Shown: positions 1 through 10,126, counted from the stretch's first letter. The stretch is DNA of 64,000 nt from Cellulosimicrobium marinum (GCF_020551945.1 NZ_JAJBZH010000003.1:371370-435369), one strand, 5' to 3'. The notes: a model not told the origin generated them from the letters alone. Made by a program: numbers and translations.

Positions 1-865
<865 letters not shown>

Positions 866-982
866 CGAGGCGACCGGACCGGGAACGGGGTCCGCGAGGC
901 GACGGCACCAGGAGCGGGGTCCACGAGGCGACCGCACCAGGAGCGGGGTCCACGAGGCGACGGGCACCGGGAGCGGGGTCGG
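866..982. repeat. Four tandem 29-bp units
   Basis: Four head-to-tail units of 29-30 bp start at 866, 895, 924 and 953. Each begins CGAGGCGAC and ends in GGGGTC plus one or two bases. Units 2 and 3 are nearly identical; units 1 and 4 are more diverged. The last unit runs directly into the left arm of the hairpin element at 974-1080. Confidence 0.85.
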
Positions 983-1080
983 GGTGGACGACGGCGCGGG
1001 TCGTGGCGGGTCTGGCGGGAGCGCCGCGAGGGACGAGCGGTGCGGATGGGAGACCCGCGCCGTCGTCCACCCCGGCCCCG
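974..1080 (+). repeat. Dispersed hairpin element, copy A
   Basis: A 22-bp perfect inverted repeat (981-1002 with 1052-1073) extends to about 29 bp (974-1002 with 1052-1080) if one G-T pair is allowed. It encloses a 49-base loop, 1003-1051, starting GTGGCGGGTCTGGCGGGAGC and containing CGAGGGACGAGCGG. The same loop with different stems occurs at 21772-21860, 40648-40750 and 63641-63743. Copy A lies downstream of the icd stop codon. Confidence 0.85.
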
Positions 1081-1180
1081 CGGAGGCGACCCCGACCCCG
1101 CCACGCGCGCACCGCCCGGGAGACGCCGAACGGCGACGCCCCCGTTCGGGGACGCCGCCGTTCGAGCGAGGAGCGAGGGC

Positions 1181-2398
1181 TCAGCCCAGGCGCGCCTTGA
1201 GGTTCTCGTCGAGGGCCGCGAGGAAGTCCTCGGTCGTCAGCCACTCCTGCTCCGGGCCGATGAGGAGCGCGAGGTCCTTCGTCATCTTGCCGGACTCGAC
1301 CGTCTTCACGACGACGTCCTCGAGGGTCTGCGCGAACTCGGTGACCTCGGGCGTGCCGTCGAGCTTGCCGCGGTGCATGAGGCCGCGGGTCCAGGCGAAG
1401 ATCGACGCGATGGGGTTGGTCGACGTCGGCTTGCCCTGCTGGTGCTGGCGGTAGTGGCGCGTGACGGTGCCGTGCGCGGCCTCGGCCTCGACGGTCTGGC
1501 CGTCGGGCGTCATGAGGACGGACGTCATGAGGCCGAGCGAGCCGAAGCCCTGCGCGACGGTGTCGGACTGGACGTCGCCGTCGTAGTTCTTGCAGGCCCA
1601 GACGTAGCCGCCCTCCCACTTCATGGCCGAGGCGACCATGTCGTCGATGAGGCGGTGCTCGTAGGTGAGGCCGGCGGCCTCGAACTGGTCCTTGAACTCG
1701 GCGTCGAAGACCTCCTGGAACAGGTCCTTGAACTGGCCGTCGTAGGCCTTGAGGATCGTGTTCTTCGTGGAGAGGTAGACGGGGTAGCTCCGCTGCAGGC
1801 CGTAGGCGAACGAGGCGCGCGCGAAGTCGCGGATCGACTCGTTGAAGTTGTACATGCCCATCGCGACGCCGCCCTCCTCGGGCATGGTCACGACCTCGAA
1901 CGTCTGCGGCTCGGAGCCGTCGGCCGGCTCGAACGACATCGTGATCTTCCCGGGGCCGGGGACCTTGAAGTTCGTCGACTTGTACTGGTCGCCGTGGGCG
2001 TGGCGGCCGATGATGATCGGCTTGTTCCAGCCCGGCACGAGGCGCGGGATGTTGGAGATGATGATCGGCTCGCGGAAGACGACGCCGCCGAGGATGTTGC
2101 GGATGGTCCCGTTCGGGGAGACCCACATCTTCTTGAGGCCGAACTCCTCGACGCGCGCCTCGTCGGGCGTGATCGTCGCGCACTTGACGCCGACGTTGTA
2201 CTGCTTGATCGCGTGGGCCGCGTCGACCGTGACCTGGTCGTCGGTGGCGTCGCGGTTCTGGATCGACAGGTCGTAGTACTTGAGGTCGACGTCGAGGTAC
2301 GGGTGGATGAGGCGGTCCTTGATGAACTGCCAGATGATGCGCGTCATCTCGTCGCCGTCGAGCTCGACGACCGGGTTGACGACCTTGATCTTGCCCAT
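1181..2398 (-). CDS. icd: NADP-dependent isocitrate dehydrogenase
   Basis: Oxidatively decarboxylates isocitrate to 2-oxoglutarate, the main NADPH-producing step of the TCA cycle. The 405-residue product has the length and pattern of the homodimeric eukaryote-like (type II) enzyme, not the 740-residue monomeric form. Residues 94-105 give the substrate loop [12 protein letters not shown], and residues 131-140 the [10 protein letters not shown] segment. The start is the ATG at 2398 ([11 protein letters not shown]); the open frame runs another 100 codons upstream through the promoter, but that extension has no homologous character. A palindrome shared with sucC overlaps the predicted -10 box, so expression is probably repressible together with succinyl-CoA synthetase. 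Confidence 0.96.
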   Translation of the reverse strand: MGKIKVVNPVVELDGDEMTRIIWQFIKDRLIHPYLDVDLKYYDLSIQNRDATDDQVTVDAAHAIKQYNVGVKCATITPDEARVEEFGLKKMWVSPNGTIRNILGGVVFREPIIISNIPRLVPGWNKPIIIGRHAHGDQYKSTNFKVPGPGKITMSFEPADGSEPQTFEVVTMPEEGGVAMGMYNFNESIRDFARASFAYGLQRSYPVYLSTKNTILKAYDGQFKDLFQEVFDAEFKDQFEAAGLTYEHRLIDDMVASAMKWEGGYVWACKNYDGDVQSDTVAQGFGSLGLMTSVLMTPDGQTVEAEAAHGTVTRHYRQHQQGKPTSTNPIASIFAWTRGLMHRGKLDGTPEVTEFAQTLEDVVVKTVESGKMTKDLALLIGPEQEWLTTEDFLAALDENLKARLG

Positions 2399-2790
2399 GC
2401 GCAGATCGCTCCAACTGTCGTGGACTGGTGCCCTCGGCAGGTCGGACGGCGCCTGGCGGGCCGCCCGTGCGGGCTCCCGGCCGTCGCGCACGAGGGCGGT
2501 GTGCTGACCGTCGTCCAGAGTACTCGACTTCTCGACGTCAAGATACTTCGCCCCGAGGGTCCCCGCTCCGGTGGGGCACAGGTCGACCGGGCCCCCGGGT
2601 GGACAGGAGAGTCCACGGTATGAGATTCGGCGGTGTTTCTCAGGTCCGGTGCGGGCGATCTCCACCCGGCGCACGGACAACAGTGGCAGGATGCGCACAG
2701 ATGCCGGGTTCGCCGGTGTCGTGCCGTCGTCCCGGCCCGCTCGCGCGGCGCGCGTGCCACCGGGACCCCACCGAAGCAGACAGGAACATC
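2399..2790. other. Divergent promoter region icd / aquaporin
   Basis: This 392-bp gap separates two divergent genes. The icd side holds the palindromic operator at 2530-2543 and a minus-strand -10 (TATCTT, 2540-2545). The aquaporin side has a possible weak -10 near CAGGAT around 2690. No gene is supported inside it. Confidence 0.5.
2530..2543. promoter_or_regulatory. Palindromic operator at icd promoter
   Basis: TCTCGACGTCAAGA is a near-perfect palindrome (half-site TCTYGA). It overlaps the minus-strand -10 candidate TATCTT of icd. It differs by one base from the site at 19165-19178 in front of sucC, in the same orientation. Position over the -10/+1 suggests a repressor site; the regulator is unknown. 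Confidence 0.6.
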
Positions 2791-3882
2791 ATGTCCCAGG
2801 ACACACCCGCTGCCGCCGTCGAGGACGTCGCCGTCGCACGGACCGAGTCCGTCGACGTCGTCCAGCCCGGCCTGCTCTCGCGCTTGGGCGCCGAGGTCTT
2901 CGGCACGTTCTTCCTCGTCCTCGCCATCGTCGGCGTCGCGATGTGGGCGCGCTTCTTCAACCAGAACCTCGTACTGGCCGTCGCCCTCGCGGGCGGCATC
3001 GCGCTCCTGGCCGCGGTCGCCGCCGTCGGGCACGTCTCCGGCGGCCACTTCAACCCGGCGGTGACGCTGGGTGCCGCGATCGGCGGCCGCACCGCGTGGC
3101 GCGACGTCCTGCCGTACTGGGTCGCGCAGGTCGTCGGCGCCGTCCTCGCGGGTCTCGTCCTCCTCGCGACGATCCCGCGCACGAGCCTCGAGGTGCTGCA
3201 GCAAAACACGCTCATCGACGAGGCGACGACCGCGGCGCTGTTCCGCACGACGGCCAACGGGTTCGACGAGCACTCGCCGCTCGCCGCGACGTTCGCCGCT
3301 GCCGGTGTCGAGGTCACCGTCGGTCTAGCGGCGGCGCTGCTCGTCGAGGTCGTCGTGACCGCCGTCTTCGTCGGCGTGATCCTCGGCGTCACGGACAACC
3401 GCGCGCGCAGCACGATCGCCCCGATCGCGATCGGCCTCGCGCTCGCCTCGCTCCTGCTCGTCGCGGCGCCGTTCACGAACGCCTCCCTCAACCCGGCCCG
3501 CTCCACGGTGTCGGCCGTGTTCGGTGGCGACTGGGCGCTGAGCCAGCTGTGGCTCTTCTGGGTCGCGCCGCTGCTCGGCGCCGCCATCGCGGGCCTGTTC
3601 TACCGCGCGTTCGCGTTCGCCCCGGCGCAGGACGACCTGCTCGGCGAGGACCAGGTCGTCGTGACGGACGAGGAGGTCGAGGTGCCGGTCGCCGCCGCCG
3701 CGGCGGCACCCGCGACCGCGGTCGTCGAGACCGAGGTCGTGGAGGACACGGAGGAGGTCGCGCCGACGCCGGACGCGTCCGCTGAGCCTGTCACGGCGGA
3801 GCCCGCCGCCGACGGGTCCGTCGCCGGTGACGACAGCACCGACGAGCGGGGCGACGGCACGGGATCGGCGCCGCGCGCCTGA
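2791..3882 (+). CDS. Aquaporin (MIP family) with acidic tail
   Basis: Six-helix membrane channel for water or small solutes. Both half-helix motifs are present: NPA at residues 88-90 in GHFNPAVTLG and NPA at 234-236 in NASLNPARS. The channel core fits residues 29-275. After it comes an unusual C-terminal tail of about 85 residues rich in Glu, Asp, Ala and Val, probably disordered and cytoplasmic, which brings the protein to 363 residues against about 230-280 for most family members. The start is the ATG at 2791 after CAGGAACATC. It is transcribed away from icd and converges on the DUF3017 gene across a strong hairpin. Confidence 0.93.
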   Translation: MSQDTPAAAVEDVAVARTESVDVVQPGLLSRLGAEVFGTFFLVLAIVGVAMWARFFNQNLVLAVALAGGIALLAAVAAVGHVSGGHFNPAVTLGAAIGGRTAWRDVLPYWVAQVVGAVLAGLVLLATIPRTSLEVLQQNTLIDEATTAALFRTTANGFDEHSPLAATFAAAGVEVTVGLAAALLVEVVVTAVFVGVILGVTDNRARSTIAPIAIGLALASLLLVAAPFTNASLNPARSTVSAVFGGDWALSQLWLFWVAPLLGAAIAGLFYRAFAFAPAQDDLLGEDQVVVTDEEVEVPVAAAAAAPATAVVETEVVEDTEEVAPTPDASAEPVTAEPAADGSVAGDDSTDERGDGTGSAPRA

Positions 3883-3897
3883 CCTCGCCGCACCCGA

Positions 3898-3932
3898 CGA
3901 GGCCCGCCCCGCCACCGGCGGGGCGGGCCTCG
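3898..3932. terminator. Bidirectional terminator hairpin
   Basis: A 16-bp perfect GC-rich stem (3898-3913 with 3917-3932) with loop ACC lies between the convergent aquaporin and DUF3017 genes. There is no T-run, as is usual in this GC range. Confidence 0.8.
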
Positions 3933-3964
3933 CGTCGTTCCGCGAGCCCGTTCGACGGGGCGGC

Positions 3965-4396
3965 TCAGCCCTCGGGGACGACGCCCGGCGCGGTCAGTGC
4001 GAGGAACGCGATGACGACGGCGGGGGCGAGGAAGAAGAACACGTCGAGGCCGCGCGAGCGCACGGTGATCCCCACGGGTCCGGGGCCGGGCAGGACCGCC
4101 CGGAACACGCCCGCGGTCGCGAGCACGGCGGCGAGGACGAGGCAGCCGACCCGGGCGTCGGCGAGCAGCGTGACGACGGTGGCGAGGACGACCCCGGCCA
4201 CGACGAGCCACATGGCGGGCTGGTGGACCGGTGCGAGGCTCGCCCGCGGCGTCGGCGGGGCGGGGGGCGTGTCGGTGCCGTCCTCGCGGTCCGCGCCGGT
4301 CCCCGCGGGCTCGTCGTCGCGCACGTGGTGCCAGTGCGGGACGAGCTCGGGACGGGAGCCCGTGGCGGCGCTGCCGCGTGCGGTGACGTCGCTCAC
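3965..4396 (-). CDS. DUF3017 membrane protein
   Basis: A 143-residue protein of unknown function that matches the actinobacterial DUF3017 pattern: a polar N-terminus of about 60 residues, then three hydrophobic helices around residues 62-80, 85-103 and 118-138. In actinobacteria this family typically sits between folD/purH and mdh, and that neighbourhood is kept here, although no folD is visible. The start is the ATG at 4396. The function is unknown; the conserved linkage does not by itself prove a role in one-carbon or purine metabolism. Confidence 0.8.
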   Translation of the reverse strand: MSDVTARGSAATGSRPELVPHWHHVRDDEPAGTGADREDGTDTPPAPPTPRASLAPVHQPAMWLVVAGVVLATVVTLLADARVGCLVLAAVLATAGVFRAVLPGPGPVGITVRSRGLDVFFFLAPAVVIAFLALTAPGVVPEG

Positions 4397-4450
4397 GCTC
4401 GTGCCTGTTCCACGTCCGGAAGCCTACCGTCGTGGCCTAGCGTGACCCTC

Positions 4451-5734
4451 ATGCCGTCCCGCGCGCCGTCGTCCCCGCCCGTCCCGCCGTCGGGCTCCGT
4501 GGCGGTGGTGGGTGCCGGGCTCGCCGGCGCCCGGACCGTGGCGGCGCTGCGCTCGCTCGGGTTCGAGGGCACCGTCACGCTCCTCGGTGCCGAGGGCGTC
4601 GCGCCGTACGACCGGCCGCCGTTGTCGAAGGAGCTCCTCGACCGGCCCGGCCCGGCGTGGCTGTCCGACGAGCTGGGGATCGACGTGACGGCCCTCGTCG
4701 ACGACCTGCGCCTCGACGACCCCGCCGTCGCGCTCGGGACAGGATCCGACGACGCGCGGCCGGCCGTGCGCACGCGCTCGGGCGGGCAGGTCGTCGCGGA
4801 CGCCGTCGTGCTCGCCGTGGGGTCCGAGCCGCTGCGGCCGGCGGGGTGGGAGGCGGCGCGCGTCCTGCACACGGCGGACGACGCCGCGGCCCTGCGTGCG
4901 CTGGTCCGTCCCGGCGCCCGGCTGGTGGTCGTCGGGGCGGGCTGGATCGGCGCCGAGGTCGCGGGCGTCGCGGCGGGCGCCGGGGCGCTCGTCACCGTCG
5001 TCGAGGCCGGGCGGGCGCCGCTCGAGCGCCAGCTCGGGGGCGTCGTGGGGGCGCACCTGGCGCGCTGGTACGACGACGCGGGCGTGCGCCTGGTGACCGG
5101 CAGCGCCGTCGTCGACGTCCGGGCGGACGGCGTGCGGCTCGCCGACGGCACGGACCTGCCGGCCGACGTCGTGCTCGCCGCGGTGGGCGCACGGCCCGCG
5201 ACCGGCTGGCTGGACGGTGCCGTGCCGCGCGACGCCCGCGGGACGGTCCCCGTGGACGCGTCGGGTGCGGTGCACGGCGTGCCGGGCGTGTGGGCGGTCG
5301 GTGACTGCGCGACGCGGGAGCACCCGCTGCTCGGCCATGTGCCGGGCGGGCACTGGTCGGCCGCGCTGCAGGACCCGGAGCCGACGGCGCGTGCGATCCT
5401 CGGTCTCGACGCCGCGCCGGGTGTCGCGCACGCGCCCTACGTGTTCTCCCGGCAGCTCGGGCACGACCTCGCGCTGCTGGGCGTGCCGGGCGACGGCGAC
5501 GCGGTGCTGTTCCGCGGCGACCCGTCGGGCGGGGCGTCGCTGGGCTGGTCGGCGTTCTACCTCGACCCCGGGGACGCCGCGTCCGGCGTCGTCGGGGTCC
5601 GCGCGGTCCTGCTCGTCGACTCGCCGCGCGACGTCGGACCCGTGCGCAAGGCCATGAACCGGCCGCAGCCGTTCCGGCTCGACCTCGCGGTCGCGCTCGA
5701 CCCCGCACGACACCTGCGCGACGCGATCGCCTGA
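4451..5734 (+). CDS. FAD-dependent NAD(P)H:ferredoxin-type reductase
   Basis: A 427-residue member of the rhodocoxin/putidaredoxin reductase group, which passes electrons from NAD(P)H through FAD to a small redox protein. The FAD-binding GAGLAG is at residues 21-26, followed by the DRPPLSKELL segment. The NAD(P)-binding GAGWIG is near 162-167 and the second FAD contact, WAVGDC, near 281-286. The last 100 residues fit the reductase C-terminal domain. No ferredoxin or P450 partner is adjacent. A -10 box TAGCGT (4438-4443) ends 7 bases before the ATG, predicting a leaderless mRNA. Confidence 0.88.
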   Translation: MPSRAPSSPPVPPSGSVAVVGAGLAGARTVAALRSLGFEGTVTLLGAEGVAPYDRPPLSKELLDRPGPAWLSDELGIDVTALVDDLRLDDPAVALGTGSDDARPAVRTRSGGQVVADAVVLAVGSEPLRPAGWEAARVLHTADDAAALRALVRPGARLVVVGAGWIGAEVAGVAAGAGALVTVVEAGRAPLERQLGGVVGAHLARWYDDAGVRLVTGSAVVDVRADGVRLADGTDLPADVVLAAVGARPATGWLDGAVPRDARGTVPVDASGAVHGVPGVWAVGDCATREHPLLGHVPGGHWSAALQDPEPTARAILGLDAAPGVAHAPYVFSRQLGHDLALLGVPGDGDAVLFRGDPSGGASLGWSAFYLDPGDAASGVVGVRAVLLVDSPRDVGPVRKAMNRPQPFRLDLAVALDPARHLRDAIA

Positions 5735-5759
5735 GCGGCGGACCGCCCGGTCGCCGTGC

Positions 5760-7337
5760 TCACCGAGGGATGTCGCGGTGCCGGAAGCCGACGATCCCGA
5801 GGACGACGAGCGCGACGGCGAGGAGACCGGACAGGGTCACGGCCACCCCCGAGGCATCCTCGACCGGCAGCCGCCCGACCGCGTGCAGGGGCGAGAGGTC
5901 CAGCGCCCATCCGGGAAGTCGCAGCGTGGCACCGAGCAGCTCGACCAGCGCGACGTAGGCGAAGGCCCCCCAGACCGCCGCGGTGAACCGGGGCAGCGCC
6001 CCGAAGAGCGCAACGCCCAGCGACGGGACGACGAGCACCGCCGGCAGAGACGTGGCCGTCGCCGCGAGCGTGCCGGCCGCGTCCCCGTCGGCCGCGGCGG
6101 TCAGTGCGAGGCCCGCGCCGCCGGCGAGCGCCACGAGGACGGTGCCCGCGACCGCGACGCCCGCGTGCGTGGCGATCCAGCGGGCGCGGGGCACGGCTCG
6201 CGCGAGGACGGGCTCGAGACGACCGCGGGTCTCCTCGGCCCGGGCCCTGCCGATCACCTGGGCCCCCGCTCCCGTCGCCATGAGCAGTGTGAGGACGAGG
6301 CAGTACGACACGTACCAGGAGGCGGGGTCGCTCCCGCCGGTCGCGCCAGCGAGCAGCGTCTGGAGGTCCGGGTTCGCGGTCACGACGTCGTCGACGTCGC
6401 CGGTGAAGGCACCGAACACGGCCCCGACCAGCGCCGCTCCCGCCGCCCACGCGAGCAGCACGGGACCGTGCTGCTGCACCGCCAGACCGGTCGTGGACCG
6501 CAACAGCGCACCCGCGTGCACCGGGCCGGGACGGCTCGCGACGACCGCGCTGCCGAGGTCGCGCCGCCCGACCAGCACGAGACCGGCCGCGACCAGGCCC
6601 GCCGCGACCCCGAGCGCGAGCAGGAGGGGCCACACGCGCGCATCGTCGGCGAACGGGCGGGTCTCCTGCTGCCACGCGAGCGGCGAGAGCCACCGCCAGC
6701 CGTTGTCGCGGACGTCGCCGAGCGCACGGAGCACGTAGGCGGCACCCAGCACGACGACCCCCGTGCCGACCACGGCGGACGCCCGGCGCTGGAGCTGGCC
6801 GGCGAGGGTCGCGACCCCCGCGAAGACCAGGCCGAGTCCCGTGAGCGACGCCCCGTACAGGACGGCGTCGCCCACGTCCACGCCGTAGGAGACGAGGGTG
6901 ACGGCCGCCCCGGCACCGACGAGCACGAGGGCGCCTGCGCCGAGGAGCAGCGCCGCGGTCCACGGTGCCCGTGCGGACACGGCACGGGACCGGACGAGCT
7001 CGAGCAGCCCCACCTCCTCGGCGCGCCGTGTCGACCGTGCGACGAGGGTCAGACCCATGAGCGGGACCGCGAGCGCGGCGACGAAGCCGAACTCGTTCGC
7101 GACCACGCCGCCGAGCGTGTCCGCCCCGTAGGGGGTGCCGTTGATCGCGGCCATCGTAGGGTCGGCGCCCACGGTCGCGCCGTACGTCGCGAGCTGCTCG
7201 GGCGTGCCGTAGGTCGCGTCGATCGCGGCGACGGTCGCGACGTACGTCGCCACGAGACCACCGGTCCAGGCCGCGAGCCCGACCCACCCGGTACGGAGCT
7301 GCAGGCGCAGGACGGCGCCGAGCCCGTGCCCGCTCAC
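5760..7337 (-). CDS. ABC exporter permease (polyketide-antibiotic type)
   Basis: A 525-residue membrane protein with about twelve hydrophobic segments arranged as two six-helix halves. It matches permeases annotated as exporters of polyketide antibiotics (the tetronasin resistance type), which pair with one separate ATPase. The start is the GTG at 7337, overlapping the stop of the ATPase gene by GTGA, so the two are translationally coupled. The substrate is unknown: there is no antibiotic biosynthesis cluster nearby, and drug self-resistance is only a family-based guess. Confidence 0.85.
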   Translation of the reverse strand: MSGHGLGAVLRLQLRTGWVGLAAWTGGLVATYVATVAAIDATYGTPEQLATYGATVGADPTMAAINGTPYGADTLGGVVANEFGFVAALAVPLMGLTLVARSTRRAEEVGLLELVRSRAVSARAPWTAALLLGAGALVLVGAGAAVTLVSYGVDVGDAVLYGASLTGLGLVFAGVATLAGQLQRRASAVVGTGVVVLGAAYVLRALGDVRDNGWRWLSPLAWQQETRPFADDARVWPLLLALGVAAGLVAAGLVLVGRRDLGSAVVASRPGPVHAGALLRSTTGLAVQQHGPVLLAWAAGAALVGAVFGAFTGDVDDVVTANPDLQTLLAGATGGSDPASWYVSYCLVLTLLMATGAGAQVIGRARAEETRGRLEPVLARAVPRARWIATHAGVAVAGTVLVALAGGAGLALTAAADGDAAGTLAATATSLPAVLVVPSLGVALFGALPRFTAAVWGAFAYVALVELLGATLRLPGWALDLSPLHAVGRLPVEDASGVAVTLSGLLAVALVVLGIVGFRHRDIPR

Positions 7338-8245
7338 GCCCTGTGCCCGTCGTACTCGCTGAGGAACAGCTCGTCGAGGCTGGGCGGCCGCACGGTGAGG
7401 GATGCCAGGCCCCGCTCCACCAGGGGTCGGAGCACGGTGTCGAGCGCAGCGGGGTCGACGGTGAACCGCACGTCGTCGCCCTCGTCGCCCGGTCCCGCGG
7501 GGACGACCGTGAGGTCGGCGACGGCGGGCCCGGCGAGGTCCGGGGCGGAGCCGCGCGTCACGGCGTGCACGGTGGTGCGCGCCAGGCGGCGCAGCTCGGC
7601 GACGCTGCCGGCCCGGACCGTCCGGCCGTGCCGGATGATCGTCACCGTGCGGCAGAGAGCCTCGACCTCGCTGAGGATGTGGCTCGACAGGAGGACGGTC
7701 GCGCCGTCGGCGGCCCTCTCGGCGACGCACTCGCGGAAGACCTCCTCCATGAGGGGGTCGAGGCCGGACGTGGGCTCGTCGAGCACGAGCAGGTCGGCGC
7801 GCGCGGCGAACGCGGCGACGAGCGCCACCTTCTGCCGGTTCCCCTTGGAGTAGTCGCGCACGCGCTTCGTCGGGTCGAGGTCGAACCGTTCGAGGAGGTC
7901 GGCCCGGCGTCCCTCGTCCAGGGGTGGGCCGGAGGACCCGAGGACGTCGACGCACTGCCCGCCCGTCAACGACGGCCAGAGCGCGACGTCGCCGGGGACG
8001 TAGGTGAGACGCCGGTGGAGACGGACGGCGTCGCGCCACGGGTCCGCGCCGAACAGCCGCGCCGTCCCGCCCGAGGCCCGGACCATCCCGAGCAGGACCC
8101 GGATGGTGGTCGACTTCCCGGCCCCGTTCGGGCCGAGGAAGCCGCGCACCTCACCCGGTTCGAGGGTGAGGTCGAGGCCGTCCAGCGCGCGGAACCGTCC
8201 GAAGGTCTTCTCCAGACCGTCCACCTCGACGACGAGGTCGCCCAT
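7334..8245 (-). CDS. ABC transporter ATP-binding protein
   Basis: A 303-residue ATPase that drives the permease encoded immediately downstream. Walker A GPNGAGKST lies at residues 38-46. The signature is degenerate, YSKGNRQK at 132-139 in place of LSGGQ, as is common in the DrrA/CcmA-like exporter group. Walker B with the catalytic Glu is LLVLDEPTSGLDP at 152-164. The C-terminal 80 residues match the extra domain of this exporter class. The start is the ATG at 8245. It is first in a two-gene operon; no regulator gene is adjacent. Confidence 0.93.
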   Translation of the reverse strand: MGDLVVEVDGLEKTFGRFRALDGLDLTLEPGEVRGFLGPNGAGKSTTIRVLLGMVRASGGTARLFGADPWRDAVRLHRRLTYVPGDVALWPSLTGGQCVDVLGSSGPPLDEGRRADLLERFDLDPTKRVRDYSKGNRQKVALVAAFAARADLLVLDEPTSGLDPLMEEVFRECVAERAADGATVLLSSHILSEVEALCRTVTIIRHGRTVRAGSVAELRRLARTTVHAVTRGSAPDLAGPAVADLTVVPAGPGDEGDDVRFTVDPAALDTVLRPLVERGLASLTVRPPSLDELFLSEYDGHRA

Positions 8246-8294
8246 CGTGTCCTCCCCTGCCGGTCGGCCGGGAGCGACCGCGTCGTCCCGCTCC

Positions 8295-8320
8295 GGGCGC
8301 GGGCGGGGCCGCCCGCGCCC
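8295..8320. terminator. Terminator hairpin downstream of purH
   Basis: A 10-bp perfect stem (GGGCGCGGGC with GCCCGCGCCC) with loop GGGGCC lies between the purH stop at 8378 and the ABC ATPase start at 8245. It lies 57 bases beyond the purH stop, on the minus strand. Confidence 0.6.
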
Positions 8321-8377
8321 GCCCCGGTAGCGAGGCGGGCGCGGTCCGGCGCGCCGCGAAGGGCGGGCGAAGGGTTG

Positions 8378-10042
8378 TCAGTGCGCGAAGTGGCGGGTCC
8401 CCGTGAAGTACATCGTGGCGCCCGCGGCAGCGGCCGCCTCGATCACCTCCGCGTCGCGGATGGACCCGCCCGGCGCGACGACGGCGCGCACGCCCGCGTC
8501 GAGCAGGATCTGCAGGCCGTCGGCGAACGGGAAGAACGCGTCGGACGCCGCGACGGCGCCGCGGGCGCGCTCGGCACCGTCCGCGAGCGTGTTGGCCCGC
8601 TCGACCGCGAGGCGGCACGAGTCGACGCGGTTGACCTGACCCATCCCGACGCCGACCGCCGCGCCGTCGGCGGCGAGGAGGATCGCGTTCGACTTCGCCG
8701 CCCGCACCGCGCGCCACGCGAACGCGAGGTCGGCGAGCGTCGCCGCGTCGGCGGCGTCGCCGGTGACGAGGGTCCAGTGCTGCGGGTCGTCGCCACCGGT
8801 CACGGCACCCTCGGCGTCCGCGACGACGGCGTCGACGCGGTCGACGTCCTGCACGAGCAGGCCGCCGCTGATCGGGCGCGTCTCCACGGGGGCCGACGGG
8901 GCGCCGTCGACCACGAGCAGCCGGAGGTTCTTCTTCGCCCGGAGGACGTCGAGGGCGTCGTCGTCGAAGCCGGGCGCGACGACCACCTCGGTGAACACCG
9001 GGGCGATCTGCTCGGCCGCGGCGCGCGTGACGACCCGGTTGGCCGCGATGACGCCGCCGTAGGCGGAGACGGGGTCGGTCGCGTGCGCCTTGGCGTGCGC
9101 GTCGGCGACGTCCGACCCGACGGCGATGCCGCACGGGTTGGCGTGCTTGATGACGGCGACGGCGGGGTCGGTGTGGTCGTGCGCGGCCCGCCACGCGGCG
9201 TCGGCGTCGACGTAGTTGTTGTAGCTCATGGCCTTGCCGTGCAGCTGGGTGGCCTGCGCGAGCCCGGTGGCGCCGTCGGTCCGCGTGTAGAGCGCGGCAC
9301 GCTGGTGCGGGTTCTCGCCGTAGCGCAGCACGTCGGCCCGCTCGTAGGCGGCGCCCGTGACGTCGGGCAGGCCGGAGGCGACGGCGTCCGCGTCGGGCGC
9401 GTACACGCTCGCGAACCACGACGACACCGCGACGTCGTACTGCGCCGTGTGCGCGAACGCGGCCGCGGCGAGGCGCTTGCGCTGGGCGAACGTGAAGCCG
9501 CCGCCCTGGACGGCCGCGACGACGTCGTCGTACCGGGCCGGGTCGACGACGACCGCGACGCTGGGGTGGTTCTTCGCCGCGGCGCGGACCATCGACGGGC
9601 CGCCGATGTCGATCTGCTCGACGACGTCGTCGGGGCCGGCGCCGGACGCGACCGTGGCGGCGAACGGGTAGAGGTTGACGACGACGAGCTCGAACGGCGC
9701 GATGTCGAGGTCGGCGAGCTGGGCGAGGTGGTCGGCCTTGCGCGAGTCCGCGAGGATGCCCGCGTGGACGCGTGGGTGCAGCGTCTTGACGCGGCCCTCG
9801 AGGCACTCCGGGAAGCCCGTGAGGTCCTCCACCTTCGTCACGGGGACGCCCGCGGCGGCAACCGTGGCGGCGGTCGAGCCGGTCGAGACGAGCTCGACCC
9901 CCGCGGCGTGCAGGGCGGTGGCGAGCTCGACGAGGCCGGTCTTGTCGTAGACGCTCAGCAGGGCGCGGCGGACCGGGCGCTGCGCGTCGTCGGCGAGCCG
10001 GACGTCGGGCGAGGTGGGGACGTGGGGTGCGGTCGCGCTCAT
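8378..10042 (-). CDS. purH: Bifunctional AICAR transformylase / IMP cyclohydrolase
   Basis: Performs the last two steps of purine synthesis: formylation of AICAR using 10-formyl-tetrahydrofolate, then ring closure to IMP. The N-terminal MGS-like cyclohydrolase domain carries SVYDKTGL at residues 30-37 and the VSTGST segment near 52-57. The transformylase domain carries the catalytic Lys-His pair in IKHANPCG. Length, 554 residues, is slightly above the usual 510-530 because of a polar N-terminal extension of about 25 residues. The start is the ATG at 10042. A ZTP riboswitch precedes it, so expression should rise when the pathway intermediate ZTP accumulates. Confidence 0.97.
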   Translation of the reverse strand: MSATAPHVPTSPDVRLADDAQRPVRRALLSVYDKTGLVELATALHAAGVELVSTGSTAATVAAAGVPVTKVEDLTGFPECLEGRVKTLHPRVHAGILADSRKADHLAQLADLDIAPFELVVVNLYPFAATVASGAGPDDVVEQIDIGGPSMVRAAAKNHPSVAVVVDPARYDDVVAAVQGGGFTFAQRKRLAAAAFAHTAQYDVAVSSWFASVYAPDADAVASGLPDVTGAAYERADVLRYGENPHQRAALYTRTDGATGLAQATQLHGKAMSYNNYVDADAAWRAAHDHTDPAVAVIKHANPCGIAVGSDVADAHAKAHATDPVSAYGGVIAANRVVTRAAAEQIAPVFTEVVVAPGFDDDALDVLRAKKNLRLLVVDGAPSAPVETRPISGGLLVQDVDRVDAVVADAEGAVTGGDDPQHWTLVTGDAADAATLADLAFAWRAVRAAKSNAILLAADGAAVGVGMGQVNRVDSCRLAVERANTLADGAERARGAVAASDAFFPFADGLQILLDAGVRAVVAPGGSIRDAEVIEAAAAAGATMYFTGTRHFAH

Positions 10043-10126
10043 GGTCGAGGGGCTCCTCTGGGTCGCGGTCGGTGCACCGTGCGGTCCGGGCAGGACTCGC
10101 GCGCGGTGCCGAGTGGCAGAACCCAG

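Noticed and set aside
866..982. A CRISPR array at the 29-bp repeats
   Set aside because: Units are directly adjacent with no spacers, and no cas genes are present.
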